Under the pieces are notes generated by a model. It had not been told where the DNA came from, did not search any database, and saw only the letters and a program-made list of their open reading frames with translations. DNA of 24,300 bases. Origin: a virus. The translations under genes were made by a program, and so were the position numbers. Shown here piece after piece: positions 21,101-24,300 of the stretch (within the stretch, counting starts at the first letter, position 1; each line of letters begins with the position of its first letter). Location: positions 1-24,300 of the IMG/VR virus record IMGVR_UViG_3300020455_000089. One strand, written 5' to 3'.

Positions 21101-21935
21101 AAGCTGTAGTTTGAGAATCGGTTGATCTAACTATCGTTTGTCCCTGTAGTTTTAAAGGATCTCCAGATAGTTTCTCTGCTACTATTCTCTCACGTCTTAA
21201 ATATTTTGCAGAAGATGGTTTTATTAAATATTTTTCAAGATCAATTACTTTTGGATCTACTCCATATAAAACATTAAATAAAATTCTAAATGATTCTTCC
21301 GTTCCCTTTGATTGATAAAAAGTTCTTGCTTCTTTTATAAAATTATTTACATCTAGATTAGGTATAAAATCTGTATTTTCTAATCCAGGTGTAAATGTTT
21401 TCTTTAATTTTTTATAAAATTCTTGTAAAAATAAAACACTTAAATTTTGTACATTAGAACCACTAGCATGTGATGATGCAGATGAATCTGAAAAAATTAA
21501 TTCTGAGGGATTATTAATACCTCTATATGATGTTATTCCACTAAATCCACGTTCACATCCTGTAAAAGTATCAGTTCCTGATACTCCTTTATATGTTATA
21601 ACTTCATCTCCAATTTTTAATAATCCATATTCACTTGGAAATCCATCTAAAGGATTATCATTACTAGAACTAACAGTAATTACCCCTACATTTGAATCAA
21701 TATCAAATGATAAAGTTGTTATTCCCGAAATAACACTTTGAGTTAAGTTATCTAATTTAATATACTGATCTAGATTATCTATTAAGTCTATAGGACCACC
21801 AGTATACTCCTGAGAAATATAATATTGCTTTAAAAACTCTGCAGTATTTGGACTTTCAGATAAAATAAATTCTGGGAGTTGATTTTCAATTATTTGTTGA
21901 ACTTTAACTCTTTTATCAATACCAGTTCCTATCAT
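9153..21935 (-). CDS. 7: Giant gp7-like baseplate wedge protein with YHYH domain (4260 aa)
   Basis: It lies between genes 6 and 8, the T4 gene 7 position. Residues 203-231 (FYQSKGTEESFRILFNVLYG) match, from memory, the T4 gp7 C-terminal segment FYSTKGIEASYKFLFKVLYN, and LQGQTIVRSTD (263-273) matches its following VGQTIYTATG. So the gp7-type core lies near the N-terminus, followed by about 4000 residues of beta-rich modules. These include four clustered GxGY repeats (~1067-1234), a YHYH-type domain (~1275-1420), an 88-residue tandem duplication (~2742-2955), and a PPRG...GRAFFRQDY domain near 3190-3240. A repeated Cys/His motif has its cysteines at 3518 and 3596, a FVNGVLQTPGESY motif lies near 3820, and the tail is QRRGSGLRETGALK. 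T4 gp7 has 1032 residues. An AAGAGG ribosome site precedes the start, which sits one base after the gp6 stop. The product as wedge component is likely; the roles of the modules are unknown. Confidence 0.85.
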   Translation of the reverse strand: MIGTGIDKRVKVQQIIENQLPEFILSESPNTAEFLKQYYISQEYTGGPIDLIDNLDQYIKLDNLTQSVISGITTLSFDIDSNVGVITVSSSNDNPLDGFPSEYGLLKIGDEVITYKGVSGTDTFTGCERGFSGITSYRGINNPSELIFSDSSASSHASGSNVQNLSVLFLQEFYKKLKKTFTPGLENTDFIPNLDVNNFIKEARTFYQSKGTEESFRILFNVLYGVDPKVIDLEKYLIKPSSAKYLRRERIVAEKLSGDPLKLQGQTIVRSTDSQTTASISEVEPLTGISGAYNSKEYFILDIFVGYNDEEFITGTFDVTGKTKVINPVSKESSVITVDSTIGFGATGTVIAGLNTSITYTDKTVNQFLNCSGINTPIDLGSDVIVDDNIFGFEDGDLTKKVQMRITGVLKEFVPSTTDNRLALKGETIKVRSIGEIIQNPNINASKKEIFANSWIYNTSSTYNISSKSIIQDNLWLLDSTVDKSSLNKGDFIQFIEKTSDPFSPGKIIATDLKILGITKNLNFGLDQITFSPTVNVGISSNYAIRRILKTASSKFDNIEFGKKEDGEESFNSPLTSDIQNVYNESDESLYVASGSLPSYIIDKDISKSTISSVIENDTIQDFNNVTQKYSKISFTDDVPFVTGDKIFYVPEGNPLDGLESAPYFIKVDQNKNSIKLYQSPAFIESDSFVEFGVPKDTTTSHSFVLFDHYNKKITSQKILKKFPINVNQKLGKNIKTIPGPVGILKDGVEIENGRSSDSIFYGSISNFSCVGSGTGYDIINPPSIDIVSFGSTQVVNALASPIIKGDIEEILVDPQNFDIESVESIRMTGGNSGEAVLLPIFSRRNRTLEFSGVTTAFGGGIDTNAETLTFTKPHNLKDGQVLIYDSNKNSPLGIGTFHGSNLSGKTLIDGQPYWPKVIGTVGTSSTVFLFEKESDYKSGINTIGFTEIAKDGIHKFKLRDSKNVIFSIRVVQSGKPYIFRNVFANSNTGISTEKSIVTFNNHGFSDGEIVVYEPSVGLGSTAPQLISGLSTSNQYKVIKIDDNNFRLSDVGITTMFDDTNFISKKYVNFKSKGTGYQLFKYPNIKISIDVITTVPTTEKVVLTPVVKGEIIDVSLYEKGSGYGNKDIINYENTPDIIVKNGGPRSEKNITPALSAIIDNGQLTNINIQDGGDEYYSSPDLKVVGNGFGAKLRAVIDRDEKSATYLKIIDVIILNSGSGYTFDKTRIDVIPRGKNAVFNISVNKLSLNNIQSSVKNNVSIPSIKYTDKRLISSNNGLKYSVVGYSTQIGEDEFGQESGSHSPIIGWAYDGNPIYGPFGYSDPLDSDSSIKILETGYILQENSVNSIIENRTNLPYEKGFFADDFIYSQSSSTDLDEHNGRFCKTPQYPDGVYAYFVAIDITTQKPKFPYFIGNSYRSTPETLDVGRVLSQSFDFNNSNLVRNTFPYKLSDNFAGNDFIIESDKILSQSTKVTSVSQGKVESLNIVKSGDNYKIGDTVTFDNSGTEGGGVSAFVSELDGKTISKIDTSYESLNNVTFIRKNKDTISVFVLGSHELSIGNNLEVSGLTTDISSVIGIPLSGNQVISGISTETTVLYKEVPTNTTVGIVQDIFVYKTNVISVGSSIGIGTEKLLVLNKFDDRNILRVKRGVTGTAHTLSSKVNLIPSFFDINFKSKDFDSRIDDIVYFNPRQSVGIATTSGTFALIDVSVGDITESVSVPAQSIYLPNHPFKTGQKITFKEPPGGGLSLEVSRDGSASQAFTIPYGSDTEIDLFAINKSENYIGIVTQVGLTTSNGLFFRSNGDNSFEYVFESNFDKVNGNLERINSKVTLTTSHNLSTGDIISLNVDPNQSVGIGTSVSVRVKYNSSIDSLLINEIGFSSSGINTSTNIITLDSHGFKTRDKVYYDAVEVSSGLETGDYFVYRVSDNEIKLTETLYDSNIIPPKVVNLVSIGATHTLSLINPPISVIRNNDLVFDLSDSSLTDLEFKIYEDKDFNNSFVSAGSTNINIITSGVIGVTPTASLTINYSSNIPENLFYNIERSGSISTSLLSDIDVVNNCKISYENSKYNRDYSIVGVGTTTIDIRLSEKPENLVYDTDNTDILKYSTTSKNEKGSINNINLTFGGDGYKALPKFVSVATTTGVNAKIIPDSSTSNRIENTEIINVGFEYPSDKTLRPIADISPVITTKNSNKIIHVEVSSGGENYITAPNLTIVDNETKKAIKSGSLEAILSQATQSINKVEIISTPHGIGECIIFAEDNTNGVQITTVAVGGTIVTNETTGLVTFTLATPILGFSEAPFVVGDSVYVENVENEYGDTFNSANNQYNFYPVTRIIGGTNPNPFIMEINLNGLASNPGFAKTIQNYGSVINFNNYPKFNVTTDLSPFSVGESILVSREDGLFEDKSLILDRISNNYIKVVGKFDLKVGDKIKGQFSSSIATINSLLENKGDFIVDFSSKKDKGWSDNIGKLNEDFQVMPDNDYYQNLSYTIQSPIDYQTLVSPVNKLLHTTGLKNFADVGISSSVGVGKTISVDSSTIIRDLSSENRVDAIDNFDLVRDSDILLNPRRSKFINFQNKKLTNYFECNTNNAVKIDDISTLFSDSTNNAKADGKLLITNRFNRFLVQSRVPNTGIAQTTNTLQVTELITSVDFINKNIYTIEKSSINDENKLVDIIGGKDINDNYTLQFNPVDIFNTDLDIKVFENRFISGTGIGTTSFGFIDLTGKNSNVSASTTSTIISSNINNLESYFATVDVFDQTTNENNIVELYVTHDGSNSYISNYSLETNTGNSIGTFTSEIDSGVLSLKYENDGTNQVSIRSKIVGFGTTASGIGTYRFNIDGQSAGSENSARLESKFVNIGSTSTICEFNSSKDTTVKSIVKVSIGNTSALHQVLMAHDGGDTFITQYPFLSIGTDAGIGTFSAELNGSNFNLKFHPDSSFIGGDDLQIQTYNEVLNTELDLINIAPNLVYGTAIESLSLLQFDSFNSDRSDVGSFRLRNNNNYIFANFFNPSSELNLSTGEFTIKNNFFNKNERLIYTPGSSLEGITGSSLVMSNANPLPSEVYVSLSEGTTRSDIFKLSLTRGGAPVTFNTAGSGNRHQLEMFKKNEKALITLDNIIQSPISYTPITTTLSGNVNGSVSISTSIISLSGITSVIINDVLRVDNEFVIVNNVGLGTTNVGPISNTGSLNLIDVTRASVGSASTTHSDSSTVRLYKGGYNIVGDSIFFTNPPRGTNLDEKDESNRDPSRASFSGRAFFRQDYSSNTIFDDVSHEFTGIAQTFRTSISGVNTTGLTTGSSFLTINGIFQRPTTEMNPLNNYDFSESAGITSFVFSGISSADGTQIISESDINQNQLPRSGQIISIGYTGGLGFAPLAGAAVTAITNSNGTIIDVGIGTRDFHGSGYRPEQSTAGNGVIQINVIDEAYNHRFKSSSTNSITVKNGGIGVNGTFTPINAPYTSSTGIVTFIKDNHGLITSDSYTATTGTAYDPNVGIMTVKLNSTPSPALANGQLVRFDNNSLTFTCAKDVHASNHTYPRTTDPVGGKWLPISNVTGGDQFEINVLETIPSSNTGIHTFVTASPNGVKRSSNTISIATDSLVYTCDKDAHETDHTYPRSTDPAYNTDLNILEATDNYFKVGVGTGGGEGTGANITATVGIGGTLIFSVVSGGTGYINPVIIPPSPSYENLPVTGVSRLGLGATTDTGTGLLLTIEVGGSNTTGIGSTLFEVKSFDVARSGYGFRKGDIFKPVGLVTDKSLSSPLSDIEFTVNEVFTDTFCSWNVGEFDYIDDISYLQDGSRVVFPLNFNGELVSFESKSGSTIEMQSLLLIFVNGVLQTPGESYIFDGGTSFQFTEAPDVGDGIAIFFYKGTNGVDVTFVDVDESIKSGDELQILKSSTIKGEDQNVRTVSGITTADVLETELYYSQGIDDLNFRPVRWIKQKADKFINGQLIRKIRPLIEPLVFPEARVIKDVSSSDTTVYLDTIDNFFYDSPTSVSTLVIDDSITRQSASLTAVVSAAGTVSSISVLDGGSGYIGATTSVSIGIPTTGLSGTGIDPIALGTANITNGSISSVDVTNPGRGYSELNPPQVIAPVPVTPSEEISEFTAATGFSGIITGITVLNSSTIKFFLDKESGSFTGLANGDPVCVFDTSVGSGATSTIISSGAPVGVGTTFFDNIYIISSLSSSGNFGEFVAGVTTDTSIVGIATENTICGRFSWGKLTGGSRSSTNPLTLTVSGKTVNSGLTTFPRVQRRGSGLRETGALKDST
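11098..11389 (-). repeat. Pair of Cys/His motif repeats in the giant protein
   Basis: Two copies of TCxKDxHxxxHTYPRxTDP, TCAKDVHASNHTYPRTTDP and TCDKDAHETDHTYPRSTDP, have their cysteines at residues 3518 and 3596, 78 residues apart. Cysteine is otherwise scarce in this protein. The spacing of one Cys and two His in each copy could suit metal binding or a structural role, but this is not shown by the sequence. Confidence 0.75.
13070..13720 (-). repeat. Tandem duplication of a ~90-residue beta domain in the giant protein
   Basis: Two adjacent copies share the pattern hydrophobic-DG-x-x-x-(Y/F)-I-x-x-Y, then GTF-x-x-E, then L-K-(Y/F). The first has VTHDGSNSYISNYSLET and GTFTSEIDSGVLSLKY. The second has MAHDGGDTFITQYPFLSIGT and GTFSAELNGSNFNLKF. 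They cover about residues 2742-2832 and 2857-2955. Similar units occur, from memory, in cyanophage structural proteins. Confidence 0.7.
17676..18113 (-). other. YHYH-type domain inside the giant protein (residues ~1275-1420), with YAYF in place of YHYH
   Basis: The order of motifs is that of the YHYH family: GWAYDGNPIYGPFGY (1305-1319), LDEHNGRF then PQYPDGVYAYFVA (YAYF at 1392-1395), and FPYFIGNSYR. The two histidines of the family's naming motif are replaced by Ala and Phe. YHYH domains occur in bacterial and phage proteins. Their biochemical role is not known to me, so any metal-binding idea is speculative. Confidence 0.8.
18235..18735 (-). repeat. Cluster of four GxGY-type protein repeats
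   Basis: Four copies follow each other in the giant protein: KGTGYQLFKYPNIKISI, KGSGYGNKDI...PDIIV, GGDEYYSSPDLKVV and SGSGYTFDKTRIDVI. Each is followed by an alanine-containing strand and a G-x-I/L turn, with a period of about 40-55 residues. The pattern suggests a stacked beta structure. Single copies recur elsewhere in this protein (near 19600, 17450, 15550, 15330, 10930, 10735, 9860 and 9715). The repeats are at protein level; the DNA copies are diverged. Confidence 0.7.
21081..21350 (-). other. gp7 core segment of the giant protein (residues ~196-285)
   Basis: This is the part that identifies the giant as gp7-like. It contains FYQSKGTEESFRILFNVLYG and the following LQGQTIVRSTD, which line up in order and spacing with a segment near the C-terminus of T4 gp7. 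An N-terminal stretch upstream (ENQLPEFI...AEFLKQYY, residues 17-39) resembles the T4 gp7 region just before it (SYLLQDSN...FCEAYIQYL). The alignment was done from memory and by eye. Confidence 0.7.
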
Positions 21936-21936
21936 A

Positions 21937-23862
21937 TTATCCTCTTATTAATTCTCCGTTTGTGTAACTTGAAGTAACCTTGTAACCAACACCAGATATT
22001 TGATCACCTGATGAAATAGTGTCTTTAACCATATTTATCGTACTATCAGCAATGTTAAATTTTAGGTATAAATCCTGAAGTCCAATAACATCATTAGATT
22101 CTGGAAAAGCTTGAACTTCTATAATATTATTTGGTTTATCGGTTGATGTTATATTAATTGTTGTTAAATTAATCTCTCCTTTTATGTAATCAACGGTTCC
22201 TGCATTTTGAACAATAACTATTTTTTGACCATCAGCAAAGTCCCGTCTAACAATAGAGATTATTCCAGTTTTCTTATCAGCATTTGGTGTATCTGATAAG
22301 AAAACAGTTGAAGATACACCAGATATTGTGAATCCAGTACTCTTAATATTTAAACCTTCGGATTTAACATTAAATTCATTACCAAAACAAAGTTCATATT
22401 GTGCAAATTGGTTAATAAGAGCATTCAGATTTCTTCTAATTCTTACTTTTGTTATATTTGAAGTTATAGAATCCTCTATATTATCAATTACACTTAAAAC
22501 TTTACTATATTTAAATCTACCACCAAATTTATTAATTTCTGTAGATTTAGAATATTCTGTTAACCCACTAATAATATTTGTTTTTAATCCATCTATATTT
22601 TTAACTTTTGATGAATTATAATAAATGGAACTATCTAATTCTATATGAAGAACTTTAAGGTCAATTATCTTTTGATTTATTCCTGTTAAAGAATAACTTT
22701 TTAAATCTGATAATATTCTATTTTTATCAAAATCAGATACAAAATCACCATTTTGGGGTTTTATTGTAATAAAAACCGTTCCAAACTGAGGTGGATCTAT
22801 TTCTTCTCCACCAACAACCGAAACACTCTCAGTATTTGGGTAAATTTGTTGTATTATTGCCTCATAATCCCTCGCTGTAACCGCCCTGTACTGTGATGAA
22901 TAGAGTCTAGGGGCAAAATACTTAATAGAGTCTATAGGTTCAATATTACCTCCATTAGAGGCACCTGAGGATACCTTTATTGTTGGAGTACTATTTAAAT
23001 TAACTGCTGCTCCAACTTGATCTTCTATAGATCCTGCAAAAGAAAATAATGATGGACCATTACCATCTTTTCCATCAGTAACAATATAACTAATATCAAT
23101 TGTTTTACCAGTTTTTAATTTTTCACCAAAAATACCATCACCAAAGAGAAGTTCATACTTTTCATCTTGAACTTCTTGCAATAAAAATGTTGTAGAAGAT
23201 GGTTTTATATTTAAAATATTGTCTACTTTAGTAAACAATACCCCTTTATCTCCACTATCTGCTTTATCCTTTACATGAACAATAATTGTTGAAGTATCAA
23301 TAGATGGATTGTCTAATATAAACCTTTGATCCAAAGATCCATCAACAGTAAACAATTTTCTTAAAAATGTACCCTGTAAAACTTCAATTGAGTCAAAACT
23401 AGATTTATATCCAGAGATATTATTATCACTATCTCTTAATGTTGTTGTAGTAGTGGTTATATCCTCTGGAATTGAAAAAGTATACGTTATATTATTACCT
23501 GCACCAATACAAACTAAACCTGCTTTGAGAGTCACTGAGGAGGGTTGTGATGTATCTGAAGATTCAATATCAAAAGATATAATTGCCTTTGCTGCAGTTT
23601 TAGATCTTGGGACATATCCAATGTTTCTTGCTAATGAAACTACGTTTTCTCTTACCGTTGCAGAGTCTAAAAACGATTCATTAACAACCAAATTGGAGTT
23701 AACTGCAGTTATGTAAGTATTATATGCTAAAGTGTCAATTAAAACAGAAAAATTAGACCCTTCAAAGTCAAAATCGGTAAATTCAGAGTTTGAACGTAGA
23801 TAATCCTTAATCGACGTTTTTATCTGATCAAAATCTAAGTTTGAAAATTTAGTAAATGGCAT
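21937..23862 (-). CDS. 6: Baseplate wedge protein gp6 (Baseplate_J family)
   Basis: In T4, gp6 forms the dimer ring that holds the wedges together around the hub. Residues 28-94 give the diagnosis: FTDFDFEGSNFSVLIDTLAYNT, ESFLDSATVRENVVSLARN and GYVPRSKTAA, against T4 FLDYDFEGSRLNVLCDLLAYNT...GYLPTSKSAA from memory. A second match is APRLYSSQYRAVTARDYEAI (about 312-331) followed by a FGTVFITIKPQNG strand, the Baseplate_J middle region. At 641 residues it is close to T4's 660. The start lies one base after the gp25 stop (TAATATG). Its own stop stands in the same arrangement to the giant gene, suggesting coupled translation of three wedge subunits. No insertion is evident, unlike in gp8 and the gp7-like protein. 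Confidence 0.96.
   Translation of the reverse strand: MPFTKFSNLDFDQIKTSIKDYLRSNSEFTDFDFEGSNFSVLIDTLAYNTYITAVNSNLVVNESFLDSATVRENVVSLARNIGYVPRSKTAAKAIISFDIESSDTSQPSSVTLKAGLVCIGAGNNITYTFSIPEDITTTTTTLRDSDNNISGYKSSFDSIEVLQGTFLRKLFTVDGSLDQRFILDNPSIDTSTIIVHVKDKADSGDKGVLFTKVDNILNIKPSSTTFLLQEVQDEKYELLFGDGIFGEKLKTGKTIDISYIVTDGKDGNGPSLFSFAGSIEDQVGAAVNLNSTPTIKVSSGASNGGNIEPIDSIKYFAPRLYSSQYRAVTARDYEAIIQQIYPNTESVSVVGGEEIDPPQFGTVFITIKPQNGDFVSDFDKNRILSDLKSYSLTGINQKIIDLKVLHIELDSSIYYNSSKVKNIDGLKTNIISGLTEYSKSTEINKFGGRFKYSKVLSVIDNIEDSITSNITKVRIRRNLNALINQFAQYELCFGNEFNVKSEGLNIKSTGFTISGVSSTVFLSDTPNADKKTGIISIVRRDFADGQKIVIVQNAGTVDYIKGEINLTTINITSTDKPNNIIEVQAFPESNDVIGLQDLYLKFNIADSTINMVKDTISSGDQISGVGYKVTSSYTNGELIRG
21941..21946 (-). 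promoter_or_regulatory. Ribosome binding site AAGAGG for the giant gp7-like gene
   Basis: AAGAGG at 21946-21941 lies 5 bases before the ATG at 21935 and overlaps the last codons of gene 6 (encoding ...LIRG). It is the clearest Shine-Dalgarno sequence in the window and fixes the start of the giant protein. The other gene starts have weak or no such site. Confidence 0.75.
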
Positions 23863-23863
23863 A

Positions 23864-24262
23864 TTATCTTGTGGCTTCTAATATGAACTGGAATGCTTGT
23901 GTTGGAAACTGTTGTCCTACTATATCAAAGATTACATTTACTTCAAATTCATTATCATCTGGTCTAGGAAATACCTCAATCACTAAATTATCCACTCTTG
24001 GTTCGTAATTTTCAATCGTAGTTTGGATTTGTTGTTGTATAACTGATGCAGTACCAAAATCACAGAAATCAAAAAGACTACCCCTTATATCAGTACCCAA
24101 ATTTGAGTTAAAAAACCGTTCTCTGGGTATAGTTTGCACTAAATTTCTTACAGATCTCTTAATTGCGTTCGCATCTTTGATAACTGTAAGGTCTTTTGTG
24201 ACTGGATGAGGTGTAAATGATAAGCTAATATCCTTAAATGACCTAGATATCCTAGTTTTCAT
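23864..24262 (-). CDS. 25: Baseplate wedge protein gp25 (GPW/gp25 family)
   Basis: This is the small sheath-nucleating wedge protein, with the lysozyme-like gp25 fold of contractile tails. It has 132 residues, the same length as T4 gp25 as I remember it. NYEPRVDNLVIEV (residues 89-101) matches T4 NYEPRIDKLAVNV, and ERFFNSNLGTDIRGSLFD (47-64) matches the T4 segment RPFDPEFGCDLSDQLFE, including the conserved glycine-Asp pair near G55. It is the first gene after a late promoter (27 bases from the box to the ATG), and its TAA is separated from the gp6 ATG by one base. No Shine-Dalgarno sequence is seen before its ATG, so initiation probably depends on the short, AT-rich leader. The frame is intact. 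Confidence 0.96.
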   Translation of the reverse strand: MKTRISRSFKDISLSFTPHPVTKDLTVIKDANAIKRSVRNLVQTIPRERFFNSNLGTDIRGSLFDFCDFGTASVIQQQIQTTIENYEPRVDNLVIEVFPRPDDNEFEVNVIFDIVGQQFPTQAFQFILEATR

Positions 24263-24289
24263 TCAATTTAGTAAACAGTTTGCTAGATT

Positions 24290-24297
24290 TATTTATA
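24290..24297 (-). promoter_or_regulatory. T4-type late promoter (TATAAATA) before gp25
   Basis: The minus strand reads TATAAATA from 24297 to 24290, inside AGTATAAATAAA (24299-24288), the same 12 bases as before gp8. The 38-base stretch from the gp25 ATG to the window edge holds nothing else recognisable. This promoter should drive genes 25, 6 and the giant as one late transcript. Confidence 0.88.
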
Positions 24298-24300
24298 CTT

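Noticed and set aside
9153-21935. Giant gene as a tape measure protein, RTX-type adhesin or peptide synthetase
   Set aside because: There is no long helical coiled coil, no nonapeptide GGxGxDxxx calcium repeat block and no synthetase motif. The gp7 segment, position and beta modules point to a wedge protein.
9153-21935. Giant gene as an assembly fusion of separate genes
   Set aside because: The frame is open throughout, has one good ribosome site, no internal promoter box was noticed, and modules of the same type occur in both halves. The composition shift keeps some doubt, so it is noted as a finding.

Overview
The window looks like part of the late structural (baseplate) region of a T4-like myovirus, most likely a marine one infecting an AT-rich host such as Prochlorococcus or SAR11 (Pelagibacter). 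This rests on three things. The minus-strand gene order 25 - 6 - 7-like - 8 follows the T4 baseplate wedge order. The large proteins carry modules that I associate with cyanophage and pelagiphage virions (a YHYH-type domain, a DUF4815-type N-terminus, GxGY repeats). Three copies of the T4 late promoter TATAAATA sit in gaps before genes. There are no host-like, metabolic, tRNA or integration genes here, so phage versus prophage rests on family knowledge only. All host statements are inference.

Layout, read in the direction of transcription (right to left): a late promoter at 24290-24297; gp25-like wedge protein (24262-23864); gp6-like wedge protein (23862-21937); a 4260-residue giant in the gp7 position (21935-9153); a late promoter at 9147-9140; gp8-like wedge protein (9118-7481); a 2401-residue structural protein with a DUF4815-type start (7477-272); a 65-residue coiled-coil protein (272-75); a late promoter at 70-63; and the first 12 codons of another gene (37-1). 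Genes are almost contiguous: junctions are a 1-base overlap, 1 base, 1 base and 3 bases. The only gaps are 37, 34 and 38 bases, and each holds a late promoter. No gene-free stretch approaches 300 bases. I saw no plus-strand gene, RNA gene, CRISPR array, insertion sequence or terminator hairpin.

How the genes work together: in T4, gp25, gp6, gp7 and gp8 (with gp10 and gp53) form the six wedges that surround the hub and carry the tail fibres. Here the wedge core (25, 6, 8) is recognisable at close to T4 size. The gp7 equivalent is about four times the T4 length, and the place where T4 keeps genes 9-12 is taken by one 2401-residue protein. The same beta-rich modules appear in the giant, in the gp8 insertion and in the 2401-residue protein, so three neighbouring virion proteins appear to have expanded from a shared pool of parts.

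I do not see a wholly new system such as a defence island or a new enzyme pathway. The items most worth checking are the architecture of the giant gp7-like protein, the AT-rich trough inside its reading frame, the modules shared across three wedge genes, and the altered YHYH signature. Similarities to T4 proteins were judged from memory of their sequences, not by a search.
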